Of a DNA stretch of 64,000 nt, positions 43,065 to 51,842 are shown one piece after another. The first letter of the stretch is position 1; every line of letters begins with the position of its first letter. A program made the position numbers and the translations under genes. The DNA is from Streptomyces sp. HSG2 (GTDB taxonomy: Bacteria > Actinomycetota > Actinomycetes > Streptomycetales > Streptomycetaceae): positions 3,100,001 to 3,164,000 of the forward strand of contig NZ_CP066801.1 of NCBI RefSeq assembly GCF_016598575.1, written 5' to 3'. The notes under the pieces are model-generated. The model saw only the letters and a program-made list of their open reading frames with translations. It had not been told where the DNA came from and made no database searches.

Positions 43065-43909
43065 GTGACCACCGTTCTCGTCATCGGCGGAGCGGTACCG
43101 AGGGAGTCCGGCTTCGTCCGGGACATCTGCGATCGGGCCATGGCCCAGTTCCGGGCTTGCGGGGCCCGGGTCGTGCTCACCGACACAAAGGAGAACCTCG
43201 CGGCGGCACCCGAGCTGGCGGCCTTGGCCGCAGAGATCCACGAATTGGACTTTGCGGACGCGTCGGCGTGCCGGGAGTGGACGACCGCCTACGCCCGGAA
43301 GGCACCCGTGGACGCGGTGGTCGGCTTCCGTGAGTACGCCGCGGTGAGCGTGGCCGAGGTCGCGGCGGCCCTGGGCCTCCCCGGCAATCCACCCGAGGTC
43401 GTGCGCCGGATCCGTACGAAGGACGAGTGCCGTACCCACCTTCGGCTGCACGGCCTGCGACAACCGGAGCTGAGGGTGTGCGGGAGCGAGCAGGAGGCGG
43501 CCGAGTTCCTCCGGGGCCACGGCCCCGAGGTGGTGGTCAAGCCGCGGCGGGGCTCCAGCAGCGAAGGCGTGCGCAGGGTTTCCGATCCGACGGCGATCGC
43601 AGCCGCGTTCGAGGCGGCGCGGGACGCGGAGGGGCTGGTACTCGTCGAGGAGTTCGTGTCGGGACCCAAGTTCAGCGTGGAGGGCATCTTCGTCGGAGGC
43701 GATCCACACGTGCTGGCCGTCACCCGCAAGCAGCTCGCACCGGGAGCCTTCGTGGAGATGGGGCACACCATGCCCGCCCCCGATCTCCGGGGCAGAGGAG
43801 GCCGACGTCGTCTCCACCGTGACCCGGGCCCTGCGGGTCCTCGGGCTGGAGCGCGGGCACTTCCACGTCGAATGCTGGATCACGGACTCCGGTGTCGTCC
43901 TCGGACAAC
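43065..43909 (+). pseudogene. Second ATP-grasp ligase, frameshifted and truncated
   Basis: Starts well (GTG at 43065 after TGAGGAG) with TTVLVIGGAVPRESGFVRDI, the Pre-ATP-grasp domain, RTKDECRTHLRLHGLRQPEL and VVVKPRRGSSSEGVRRV, LVEEFVSGPKFSVEGIF. At about 43784 (MGHTMPAP in one frame, ISGAEEADVVSTVTRAL in the next) the frame breaks in a C-run. The second frame continues to RGHFHVECWITDSGVVLGQ, then the family pattern ends where the metal-binding EVN region should follow. Two lesions make it inactive. Confidence 0.75.
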
Positions 43910-44197
43910 GCCAAGACGATGGCGCTGGTGCGGCGGCTACTTCAGCAGCACGGTCACGGCCCTCTGGCCGCGACCGTCAAGAGCCGCTACAGCAGGACCA
44001 TGCGCGAGCGGCAGCTGTCCAACGGCTGCGTTCACTGCGACGCACTGCAGGGCAACTTCCCCGTGCACGACGAGGCACTGGGCCGTGTCGCAGCGAGCGG
44101 CATGGATGGGCTGGACACGTTGCTGGTCGCCGCTTGCCCGGTGCTGGAGTGGCAGGCCGTCGTCCACGACAACAGCGGCGGCGTGATGGCCATCTGA
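43892..44197 (+). pseudogene. C-terminal fragment of a CoiA-like/zinc-finger protein
   Basis: Reads NAKTMALVRRLLQQHG then SRTMRERQLSNGCVHCDALQ, GNFPVHDEALGRV and a stop. GC-x-x-C with DALQGNFP is typical of competence-CoiA-like C-terminal proteins found alone in Streptomyces. It overlaps the broken end of the ATP-grasp gene, so it was joined there by a deletion. No credible start. Confidence 0.45.
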
Positions 44198-44695
44198 GCT
44201 CACACGCAACGAGAACCTCCTGGTCAGGCCCACTCATCCGAACTCGTACGGCTCACGGTCGCCGACGACGGCACGGCGAGCGGCCCGGTTCTCGGCGGAC
44301 AGGTCTCGTTCATGCTGGCCCGTCCCCACCTTCCGCCGCCGCTGGGCATCCTGCCGAACCTTGGCGATGGCGGCGCGGTGCCCGTGGAGTTGGGCGCGGA
44401 TGTGCTCGACGACTGGACCGCCCGGTTCGTCGCGCAGTTCGCCGCGCCGCGCGCGCAGCGGCTCACGCTGGAACGCGGCGGCCGGACCGAACGCGTCGTG
44501 ATCGATATGGCCGCCGAGGCGTGGGCGGTCGCCTTCCAAGACGGCGGCCGGTGGATGGTCCGGCAGGGCGGCGCGGCGCGTCTGTGGGACGAGATCACCG
44601 AGCGTGTCACGCAGTGGCAGGCGGACGGGCGCCCGCCTGCCGACCGTATGCGGCCGCACGTCGGCCCCGACAGGCAACGCCTCACCTGGGCGTGA
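44198..44695 (+). pseudogene. C-terminal fragment of a PIMT-like methyltransferase
   Basis: Open from the previous stop: [29 protein letters not shown], then [49 protein letters not shown] and a stop. This is the accessory C-terminal domain of protein-L-isoaspartate-type methyltransferases that accompany ATP-grasp or FxLD peptide systems in Streptomyces. The SAM-binding domain is missing. Its presence beside two ATP-grasp genes hints that a peptide-modifying cluster once lay here, although it may derive from a different locus. Confidence 0.55.
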
Positions 44696-45060
44696 CCGCG
44701 GGCCGACAGCCTCCATGCCGCCCCCGCCCGTCGTTCCCCCGTGGCGGACGGCTTCCTCACGCGCCCGGGGGCTGACTCTTTCGGGGCCCGTGTTCGCGCT
44801 GGGCATGGCGGGTTTCCGGTCGCCGCGCCTCACGCGTGCGCGCAGGACTCCGCGAGCTGCTGAAACGGCGCCTCCGGCGCGTCGCGTTCCATCTGGTCGT
44901 CCCGGCCCTGCCGCGAGCCTGTCCGACGCGGCGCACGGGCGCCCGCGTGGTCGGTGCGAGACGGACGGCGAGGAGGGCACTCACCGAGACGTACGAGCGG
45001 TAACACGCGGCGTGGATACGGGCGGGCAAGCCCCGGGGGAGCGAGCCGGCCCGTGCAAAG
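44696..45060. other. Non-coding stretch
   Basis: About 365 bp with no supportable gene on either strand and no strong repeats; probably junction debris between the biosynthetic locus and the tRNA region. Confidence 0.45.
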
Positions 45061-45069
45061 GCACGGGAC

Positions 45070-45165
45070 GGCGCGAGCCTCCATGACCTACGGCACTCCT
45101 ACGCCTCGCTGCTCATCAGGCTCGGCGAGAACGTCAAGACGGGATCAGGGGCGGCTCGGCCACGC
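45070..45165 (+). pseudogene. Integrase C-terminal relic
   Basis: Encodes DGASLHDLRHSYASLLIRLG then ENVKT, the H-x-L-R-H box and following helix of a phage/AICE-type tyrosine recombinase; shortly after, RLGHAG appears in a shifted frame. The catalytic Tyr part is lost. It lies 0.8 kb left of tRNA-Tyr and looks like a trace of an earlier integrated element. Confidence 0.6.
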
Positions 45166-45205
45166 CGGCCGTCCCGACCACCGCCGGACGGGCAGGACCA
45201 GGTGA

Positions 45206-45694
45206 TCAGCGGTAGTTGACGAACTGCAGGGCGAAGTCGAACTCCTTGCCCTTCAGCAGCGCGATCACCGCCTGGAGATCGTCGCGGCTCTTGGAGGTGA
45301 CGCGGAGTTCGTCTCCTTGAACCTGCGCCTTGACGCCCTTCGGCCCCTCGTCCCGGATGATCTTGGCGACCTTCTTGGCGTTCTCCTGGGAGATGCCCTC
45401 CTGGATCGTCGCGAAGATCTTGTATTCCTTTCCGGAGAGCTGAGGGTCGCCGACCTCCAGCGCCTTCAGCGAGATGCCGCGCTTGACCAGCTTGGACTGG
45501 AAGACGTCCAAGACCGCCTTGACCCGGTCCTCGGAGGTCGCCTCCAACAGGATCTTCTCGCCGGACCACGAGATCGAGGCGCCGACACCTTTGAAGTCGT
45601 AGCGCTGAGAGATCTCCTTGGCGGCCTGGTTGAGGGCGTTGTCGACCTCCTGCCGCTCGACCTTCGAGACGATGTCGAAACTGGAGTCGGCCAT
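45206..45694 (-). CDS. YajQ family nucleotide-binding protein
   Basis: 162 aa, the usual length. Starts [20 protein letters not shown], contains [19 protein letters not shown] and ends [16 protein letters not shown], all diagnostic. YajQ proteins form two ferredoxin-like folds that bind nucleotides (c-di-GMP in some bacteria) and RNA; role in Streptomyces unclear. The ATG is at 45692-45694; the next gene upstream is the divergent tRNA-Tyr. Confidence 0.93.
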   Translation of the reverse strand: MADSSFDIVSKVERQEVDNALNQAAKEISQRYDFKGVGASISWSGEKILLEATSEDRVKAVLDVFQSKLVKRGISLKALEVGDPQLSGKEYKIFATIQEGISQENAKKVAKIIRDEGPKGVKAQVQGDELRVTSKSRDDLQAVIALLKGKEFDFALQFVNYR

Positions 45695-45935
45695 GTGCTG
45701 TGGCTCCTTGTGTCTGAGTGTCTGAGTGCCTGATGCGAGCGCGAGGCGATCCGCCTCGTCGAACGTCGGCGGTTGCCGGACCTCCCCGGGACCGGATCGC
45801 GTCCGTGCCAGGGTAGTCACTGTCCGCCGTCGAGGCGTAGATCAATCCGGTGGCGGAGCACCCGTGCGGATCGGGTATGGTTTACGTCGTTGCCACGGAG
45901 CGGCGCGCGAGAGCGACGCGAGCGGCAGCGAACCA

Positions 45936-46017
45936 GGCGGTGTGCCCGAGCGGCCAAAGGGAGCAGACTGTAAATCTGCCGGCTCAGCCTTCCCAGGTTC
46001 GAATCCTGGCGCCGCCA
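45936..46017 (+). tRNA. tRNA-Tyr (GTA)
   Basis: 82 nt, class II with a long variable arm. Acceptor arms GGCGGTG and CGCCGCC, anticodon loop CTGTAAA with GTA at 45970-45972, T-arm GGTTCGAATCC. The 3' 52 bases are also the core of the att repeat of the integrated element, so integration restores a full tRNA. Confidence 0.96.
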
Positions 46018-46018
46018 C
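45966..46018 (+). repeat. attL (53-bp direct repeat)
   Basis: GACTGTAAATCTGCCGGCTC through CGCCGCCAC, identical to 58564-58616. It covers the tRNA-Tyr anticodon loop to the 3' end. Confidence 0.95.
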
Positions 46019-46023
46019 ACGAC

Positions 46024-46069
46024 CGATAGGGTCTGTGACCAGCAGTAATGCTGGTCACAGACCCTATCG
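46024..46069. terminator. 20-bp perfect hairpin after tRNA-Tyr
   Basis: CGATAGGGTCTGTGACCAGC (46024-46043), loop AGTAAT, exact complement (46050-46069). It separates tRNA-Tyr from the convergent integrase gene and can stop transcription both ways. Being inside the element, it replaces the native terminator that now lies at 58627-58665. Confidence 0.85.
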
Positions 46070-46119
46070 TCGTTCGCGAGGGCGGAATGGTCGAAACAGG
46101 TGCTATTTCCCGGTCTGTC

Positions 46120-47547
46120 TCACCCTGATTCGGGTGCTGACCAGTCCGTGTGGGGCGGGTGTGGGGCGCCGCCGGCGCCCTGGTCGCGGTTCCTCAGCGC
46201 CTGCTCGATCCGAGCGTTGGCCGTTGCGGCACCGCCGTGCAGGCACTTGGCGTAGACCCGGAACAGCACGGCCACGCTGTGGCCGGCGCGCGCCGCCACT
46301 TCCTGCGGTTCCACGCCGGAGCTGAGCCACGTGGAGACGGCAGCGTGACGTAGGTCATATGGACGCTTGGCCAACGACGACGCGTACTGAGTGGGAGTGA
46401 GGGCGCGCGTGCGGGCTTCCGCCCACACCTCGCCGTATCCGGTGTCCTGGATGAGCCCACCACGTTGCGTTCGAAACAACCGCCCGTCGGGAGCCATGCC
46501 GTACGCGGTGATGTGCCACCGGAGCAGGTTCACCAGGTCGGGCGGAATCGGAACGGTACGGATGGCCTTTCGGGGCCGGTGCTTGAGCCCCCTGCGGTCG
46601 TGCGCCTCGCCGCTGTCCGTCCAGGCCGCTCCGGAGCGCGGGCGAGTCTCCCGGAGCCGCAACATGCCCCACCCTCGGCGCGGTAGGTCGCAGTCTTGGA
46701 TTCGGAGACCGATGACCTCAGCCGGCCGCGCCGCTGCGTAGTACATGCACCCGAAGAACGCGACCAGGCGCCGCCCGCGGGGGCTCTGCGTGCGCACGGC
46801 GTCGAGCAGCGCGAGAGCCTGCCGAGGGTCTGGCACTGAGGCGGGGTCCAGCTCTTCGGCTACCTGCTCCGGAGCCTTCCACTGCACTTGGGGCAGGGGG
46901 TTGTCTGCTAGGCGCCCGGCGTCGACGGCGTAGCCGAGGGAGTTGTGGAAGATGGCACGCTTCCGCCGGATGGTCGACGCGGACGCCGTGGTGCCGTCCA
47001 GCTTCTTGGTCAGGGAGTCCAGAGCGGTGCGTACATGCATCCGGTCGGCCAAGGCGGACGTGGGCAGCGACTTCCGCTCGAACCACGCCAGTACAGCGGC
47101 GACGTCGTCCGGGAGTTCCCGATCACGACGGCTCATGTTGAATGCCCAACTGTAGAGAGCCGTCCGCACGGTCTTGGCGTCGGCCATTCCCTTGGTGCTC
47201 GTGACGAGCGCTGGTGTCACTGTGGCCATGGCTTCCGCGAGAGTCCGGCGCGTCGAGCCGGGGGAGTGCTGCCACTTCATCTCGATGTACTCGCGTGCGT
47301 GCTGATACCAGCTCACGTCGTTGCGCTTCCGGAGTTCTGAGACCGGCACCCCGGTCGACTCGTCGAACGGCTCCCCGGCGTGAGCGGCCCGCAGCAACTC
47401 GGCGCGTCGGCCTTCGGCCAGCGTCTTCGTCCGGAAGGTCTGAGAGTGCGGAGTCCCTCCCGTTTTCCAGCGCAGCTCTGCGGAACTCTGACCACGGTCC
47501 TTCCGCTGGCGGACGGACCAGATACGGACGTCGTACGTCTTCCCCAT
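46120..47547 (-). CDS. int: Site-specific tyrosine integrase
   Basis: 475 aa. N-terminal arm-binding region, SAM-like core-binding domain (about residues 75-220), catalytic domain with Arg274 (AAARPAEVIG), box II RPYDLRHAAVSTW (Arg400, with Tyr in place of the first His), His423 (ARAGHS) and Tyr432 (FRVYAKCL). It recombines attP with tRNA-Tyr. The gene reads toward the att site with its stop about 100 bp from it; xis lies just upstream on the same strand, the usual AICE order. Confidence 0.94.
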   Translation of the reverse strand: MGKTYDVRIWSVRQRKDRGQSSAELRWKTGGTPHSQTFRTKTLAEGRRAELLRAAHAGEPFDESTGVPVSELRKRNDVSWYQHAREYIEMKWQHSPGSTRRTLAEAMATVTPALVTSTKGMADAKTVRTALYSWAFNMSRRDRELPDDVAAVLAWFERKSLPTSALADRMHVRTALDSLTKKLDGTTASASTIRRKRAIFHNSLGYAVDAGRLADNPLPQVQWKAPEQVAEELDPASVPDPRQALALLDAVRTQSPRGRRLVAFFGCMYYAAARPAEVIGLRIQDCDLPRRGWGMLRLRETRPRSGAAWTDSGEAHDRRGLKHRPRKAIRTVPIPPDLVNLLRWHITAYGMAPDGRLFRTQRGGLIQDTGYGEVWAEARTRALTPTQYASSLAKRPYDLRHAAVSTWLSSGVEPQEVAARAGHSVAVLFRVYAKCLHGGAATANARIEQALRNRDQGAGGAPHPPHTDWSAPESG

Positions 47548-47618
47548 CGGGGGCCTTCCTGTGGAAGGGGCCCGGCCAGAACCGGGCCCCTTAGGTGGCG
47601 GGGGGTGAATCGGTGGGA

Positions 47619-47807
47619 TCAGTAGGCGGGCGAGTCCAGGTTGCCGAGCCAGTCGTCCAGGTCACTGCGGCGGATCCGCAGGTGACCGTTGGGCAGCTTC
47701 ACGAGTCGCGGGGCCTGTCCGCGGGCTCGCATGCGGTAGAAGGCGGCGCGGCTCATGCCGATCTCGGTGAGGACTTCGGGGAGCTTGAGCATCTGCGGGC
47801 GGGACAT
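47619..47807 (-). CDS. xis: Excisionase-like HTH protein
   Basis: 62 aa with a MerR/excisionase-type helix-turn-helix: LKLPEVLTEIGMSRAAFYRM, RARGQAPRLVKLPNGHLRIR, DLDDWL. Binds att DNA and directs excision in relatives. GAGGAG before the ATG at 47807 sets the start; the longer frame adds only random residues. It probably shares a transcript with int. Confidence 0.88.
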   Translation of the reverse strand: MSRPQMLKLPEVLTEIGMSRAAFYRMRARGQAPRLVKLPNGHLRIRRSDLDDWLGNLDSPAY

Positions 47808-47872
47808 GTCACTCCTCATGGGGATTGCAGGTGCTGTGCTGGGGTGCGTGTGTGTCCGAGGTTCGGATTTCT

Positions 47873-48078
47873 GCGTCATCGCGTCACCTGCGTCATTCGG
47901 GCTCTTGACCTGCGGCTATCGGTGACGGAGCGCGGGTGGGGTGTGTCACCGCCGCGTCATCCGCGTCACCGGTGGGTGACGCGGATGACGCACGATGACG
48001 CAGCCGTTGGCTTCTGCGTCACCTCCCTTTCCGCTGGTCGGGGGCCGTTTTCCGTCGGCGGTGACGCAGGTGACGCAG
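47873..48078. repeat. Cluster of 11 TGACGC/GCGTCA repeats
   Basis: The hexamer TGACGC occurs in either orientation 11 times in about 205 bp, several as extended GTGACGCAG or CTGCGTCA and some as back-to-back palindromes (GCGTCACCGGTGGGTGACGC). No gene is present in 47808-48249. Position between xis and the replication genes suggests an origin with iterons or a multi-site operator. Confidence 0.7.
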
Positions 48079-48249
48079 AGTCTTCCTACTTAGGAAAAGA
48101 AGGGGGGGTGGTTTCTGTTGTGCGCTCAGGACATGAAGAAGGAGCCGCTTCGCGGCGCGTCCTGGGCAGGGTGCTACGCACCGAAGAGCAAGAGGAGCAC
48201 GGGCGGGATGCGCCGGGTGCTCTTCTTGCTGTTGTGCGGTGGCCTAGGG

Positions 48250-49725
48250 TCAGAACGCGGCGCCCTGCCGCGGGCCGGGTGTGGGTGTGGGTTCGGTGAG
48301 TTCGATGTAGCGGGCCGTCTTGGTGCGTCCCCAGTCGACGTTCAGGCCGCGCGCGGCGAGGGTGGGTTGCAGGCGCTTGAGGCGGTCTGAGAGGACTTTG
48401 CCGGTGGTCGGCCAGCCCTTCGGGAGCGGGCGGCAGTCCTCGCCGCTGTAGAGCCGCGTCAGCAGGTGCAGCCACTCGGCGGAGGTCATCCGCTGTTGCT
48501 CCCCGGGCCGCATGTCGGCCGCGTAGCGAAGCACGGTCTGCGCCAGGAGGTCGCCCTCGATGACGTCGTCGTTGAGGTCGTCGAGTCCGGCCCGGTAGGC
48601 GGGCAGCGCCCCCAGACCCATCGCGGCGTCGAGCTGCGCGCACAGGTGCGCGAAGTCCGCCATCCGCAGATCCGTCGGCGTCTGCGCCGACGCGGCGCGG
48701 ACCTTGACCGTCAGGTCCAGCAGCGACCCGAGCACGACGGGCAGGACCTGCGCGTACTCCGCCCACAGCTCCGCCTCGGTACGCCGCACGCGGGGGCGTT
48801 CGAGCCGGAGCGGTAGGAGGCGTTCGGCGAGGTCGGGGCGGATGACGCCGACGTCGATGCCGGTGAGCAGGAGTGGGCGGCGGTAGCGGGCGCGGTAAAC
48901 GTCGCCGTCGGTGAACAGGGCCCGTTTGACGGACTCGGCCCCGGTGACGATGCAGCACATGGCGTCGGACAGGTCCGGGGTCATGTGGGAGAGGTTGTCC
49001 AGGGCGGTGACCCACCCGGCGGCGACGGCCGCGATCAGGTTCTCCTCGTCCTTGGGGGCGCGGCGCAGGTCGCTGCTCATGCCCTCGACGACGCGGATGA
49101 GCATCCGCCCGGCCGTCGACTTGCCCGCGCCCTGCGGCCCGGTCAGGAACGGGGCGGGGACGGGGCTGCCTGGGTCCAGGCAGCCGACCAACCACGCCAT
49201 GGCCAGGCATTCGGTCTCGGCGTTGACGAAGTTGCACAGCCGGAACAGCAGGTCGATGCCCTTGCCGTCGGTGTCCGCGGCCGGCAGGGGCAGTTCACCG
49301 GTGAGCTGGGTGCGCCGCCAGCACACCTCACGCGGGTCGGGGACGGCGATGTCCCATCCGGTGGGGTGGATGCGCACGGACTGGCCGTCGCCGCGGCCGA
49401 GGTCCAGCCACGTGGCGCCGTCGACGCCGGGGGCTACGCGGATGTGCACGTTCTGGGTGGTCTCGGTGAGTGCGAGTGCCTCGATCAAGTCCAGCGCCTC
49501 CTTGAGTGCGGTTCCGTTGAACACGCCGATGCCGTCCTTGAACAGGCCGACCATGAGGTCTTGGCGATGGCTCCCTGTGGTGCCCTGGGAGCGGATGGGG
49601 CGGGCGACGGGATGGCCGTTCTTCTGCGCGTACACGGTGCCGTCGGCGGTGCGGAAGTACCGGAACCGCTCTTGGGCGTATTCGGCGATGACCTCGCGGG
49701 CGGGAGTCTTGTCGTCCTCGGGCAT
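48250..49725 (-). CDS. AICE replication ATPase/helicase-like protein
   Basis: 491 aa. Walker A GPQGAGKST (about residues 195-203), followed by TALDNLSHMTPDLSDAMCCI (Walker B-like and sensor region), as in the P-loop part of D5/Rep-type proteins that accompany prim-pol genes. The N-terminal part has VIAEYAQERFRYFRTADGTV. It probably unwinds DNA during element replication. The ATG at 49725 is 2 bp from the stop of the prim-pol gene, so one operon. Confidence 0.82.
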   Translation of the reverse strand: MPEDDKTPAREVIAEYAQERFRYFRTADGTVYAQKNGHPVARPIRSQGTTGSHRQDLMVGLFKDGIGVFNGTALKEALDLIEALALTETTQNVHIRVAPGVDGATWLDLGRGDGQSVRIHPTGWDIAVPDPREVCWRRTQLTGELPLPAADTDGKGIDLLFRLCNFVNAETECLAMAWLVGCLDPGSPVPAPFLTGPQGAGKSTAGRMLIRVVEGMSSDLRRAPKDEENLIAAVAAGWVTALDNLSHMTPDLSDAMCCIVTGAESVKRALFTDGDVYRARYRRPLLLTGIDVGVIRPDLAERLLPLRLERPRVRRTEAELWAEYAQVLPVVLGSLLDLTVKVRAASAQTPTDLRMADFAHLCAQLDAAMGLGALPAYRAGLDDLNDDVIEGDLLAQTVLRYAADMRPGEQQRMTSAEWLHLLTRLYSGEDCRPLPKGWPTTGKVLSDRLKRLQPTLAARGLNVDWGRTKTARYIELTEPTPTPGPRQGAAF

Positions 49726-49727
49726 GG

Positions 49728-50582
49728 TCACAGTCCCAGCCTGGTGCGGGCGTTGGTCCACGCGTCCGTGCAGTGCCGGGGGCTCTCGCCCTTGGCCTGC
49801 GCGGCGGCGAACAACCGCGTCGTGTGGTTCTCGGTGAGGCAGCCGCACCGGCCGTGCGTGGAGAGCACGGCGAGGAACGTGGCGTACACGGTCGCGTGCA
49901 CCGCGCTGGACGCCCCGTTGATGCGCTCCACGGCCATGGCGATGCCACGTTCCAGATAGGCGGGCGTGCGGTGAGGACAGGCGCCCACGGCTGGTGTGGG
50001 CAGCGCGTCGATGCACGGGGCCTGGTAGACGGTGGGCGACCTCACGATCAGTGCCCGCACCGTGTCCGGCAACGCGGTGAGGGTGCCGGTACCGGGGCCA
50101 CGCCAGCGGGCGTAGGCCATCGTCGACTTGATGTCGACGCCGTCGCGCACGCCGTTGGCGGAGGTCATGACGCCCTCATAGATCCAGTGCTCGCCGCGCG
50201 TCGTCGGCACGGTGCGGGTGGCAGGCAGGGTCGCTTGGGCCCAGGCCATGGCGTCGGCGTGGTCGAGGTCGACGACGGTCAGGCCCGCGCCGCCCGGGTG
50301 GTAGGCGACCGCCGCCGCCTCACGCCATGCCCAGGCCCACTGGGGGGACTCGATGACGGCCGGGTCGGTGGTCGCGGCGGCCCAGCCGTGACACGGGTAC
50401 GGGCAGGTGCAGGGGCCCGGGGTTTTCATGTTCGGCCGGCCGCCACACGCGGTGTACAGGCAGGCCGGGCAGTTGGCGAAGGGCACCTTGCCCCGGCGCA
50501 GCGGCAGGACGGGCACGCCGTCGACCGCCAGACGCAGGGCGGTGCTGAGATGGTCTCGCCGGATCAGCGCGGGATGGGTCAT
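49728..50582 (-). CDS. Bifunctional DNA primase/polymerase (prim-pol)
   Basis: 284 aa. Archaeal-type prim-pol domain: VPVLPLRRGKVPFANCPACL, a Cys-rich insertion (CPYPCHGW), the metal-binding Asp pair VVDLDHADA (about 103-111), TTRGEHWIYEG and GVDIKSTMAYA. Makes primers and extends them in AICE replication. Upstream of, and nearly touching, the helicase-like gene. Confidence 0.9.
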   Translation of the reverse strand: MTHPALIRRDHLSTALRLAVDGVPVLPLRRGKVPFANCPACLYTACGGRPNMKTPGPCTCPYPCHGWAAATTDPAVIESPQWAWAWREAAAVAYHPGGAGLTVVDLDHADAMAWAQATLPATRTVPTTRGEHWIYEGVMTSANGVRDGVDIKSTMAYARWRGPGTGTLTALPDTVRALIVRSPTVYQAPCIDALPTPAVGACPHRTPAYLERGIAMAVERINGASSAVHATVYATFLAVLSTHGRCGCLTENHTTRLFAAAQAKGESPRHCTDAWTNARTRLGL

Positions 50583-50669
50583 GCTGGGGTATCTCCTGCT
50601 CTCTTGGAGTGATGGGAGAAGCCGGGGCGGGCGCGGTCTTGTGCTGAGAGGCGCCCGCCCCGGGCACAG

Positions 50670-51158
50670 CTAGGCGCAGGTGCAGTCGGGGCGTTCACCG
50701 CTGCCGTCGGCGCCGCACCCGCAGCAGTGCGGGTAGACCTCGCCGTCGTCGTCCTCTGCCGCGCACTGGGGGCAGTCGGCGAACTCGTCCTCGTCTTCGC
50801 TGGTGTCGTAGCCGAGCGGGCCGAGGGCGGAGTGGACCTGGTCGAGGGCTTCGGCGAGTCGCTGAGCGCGGCCGATCGCGACGCGCGCCATCTGGACGGC
50901 GGAGGATGCGGCCTGGTCGGGGCCCTTGCCGCCGTCCACGGTGAGCCGCCCGGCCTGGTGCGCGTCGGTCACGGGCTGGAGCGCCTGGGTGATGGCCTGC
51001 GGCAGCATGCGCGACAGTTGCGCGAGCCTCCCGATCAGGCTGTAGGCGTCGCTGGGGTACTTCCAGCCCTCTCCGAGCGTGCGGGTGGTGTGGTTGATGG
51101 CGCGGACGGCTTCGGCGGCCTGGTCGGCCAGCGCTACCGGGCTCTGGGGGTGGTCCAT
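50670..51158 (-). CDS. AICE hypothetical protein with Cys-rich tail
   Basis: 162 aa. N-terminal two-thirds is helical (ALADQAAEAVRAINHTTRTL; SSAVQMARVAIGRAQRLAEA). The C-terminus has paired cysteines CPQC and CCGCG, likely a small zinc finger. Found in related elements, function unknown. Same strand, same likely operon as its neighbours (87 and 12 bp gaps). Confidence 0.7.
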   Translation of the reverse strand: MDHPQSPVALADQAAEAVRAINHTTRTLGEGWKYPSDAYSLIGRLAQLSRMLPQAITQALQPVTDAHQAGRLTVDGGKGPDQAASSAVQMARVAIGRAQRLAEALDQVHSALGPLGYDTSEDEDEFADCPQCAAEDDDGEVYPHCCGCGADGSGERPDCTCA

Positions 51159-51170
51159 GGCGTGCTCCTG

Positions 51171-51638
51171 TCAGATGTGGAAGTGGTTGCGTTTGATGAC
51201 GGCCCGGCGGATGTTGACCGTGGTCGCGCTCTTGCCGTGGCCGTGTGCGCTGAAGACCTGGACGGCGATCCATCCGCCGAAAATCACGGCGGCGAGCGTG
51301 ATGAGCTGGGTGATGAACGCGGTGAGTGCGGCGATGAACGTGGTGAGCATCAGCAGTCCGCCGCACACGGCGGCGAATCCGACCCCCCCGAGCGCGATGT
51401 TCACCGCGGCCCGCGAGACGGGCGGTTTCGCGGCGACCGGTTCGGGCTGGACGGGGTTGATGGCGTAGCCGGTGACGACGCGGCCGTCCGGCAGGACGAT
51501 GCTCGCCACCGCCGGGACCGCGCCCGGCTGCACTGGCACGACCGGCGCCGCGACGGGCACGGTGGGCGGGAGCGGGGTCGGCTGGTGGACTCCTACGGCC
51601 CGCTGTGCGGGCACGTGCGGAGCCTGTTCGGGGTACAT
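51171..51638 (-). CDS. AICE membrane protein
   Basis: 155 aa. Pro/Val-rich cytoplasmic N-terminus, two adjacent membrane helices (LGGVGFAAVCGGLLMLTTFI; LITLAAVIFGGWIAVQVF), short basic C-terminus. AAGGGA before the ATG at 51638. May help the TraB translocase at the membrane; no family assigned. Confidence 0.7.
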   Translation of the reverse strand: MYPEQAPHVPAQRAVGVHQPTPLPPTVPVAAPVVPVQPGAVPAVASIVLPDGRVVTGYAINPVQPEPVAAKPPVSRAAVNIALGGVGFAAVCGGLLMLTTFIAALTAFITQLITLAAVIFGGWIAVQVFSAHGHGKSATTVNIRRAVIKRNHFHI

Positions 51639-51842
51639 GCGGAATCCCTTCCGGTACTCGGTGGGGGAGGCAGGGGCACCCCCTTCGGAGTGCCGTGCGG
51701 AAGGGTGTTCGGGGGGTCTGAGCCGGCAGGCTCCCCGCCTCCCCGAAACGGTGTTTTCGCTGATCAACGCGGGGGAGGCGGCCCGGGGAGGGTGTTGGGG
51801 AGTTCTCCCCGCCTCCCCGGGCCGGACCGTCTTGCCTCCCCG

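Noticed and set aside
44754..45084. Short minus-strand ORFs between methyltransferase fragment and integrase relic
   Set aside because: Arg/Pro-rich random composition with no start signals; not supportable.
47873..48078. Possible CRISPR array
   Set aside because: Hexamer repeats are irregularly spaced, in both orientations, without constant spacers or cas genes.
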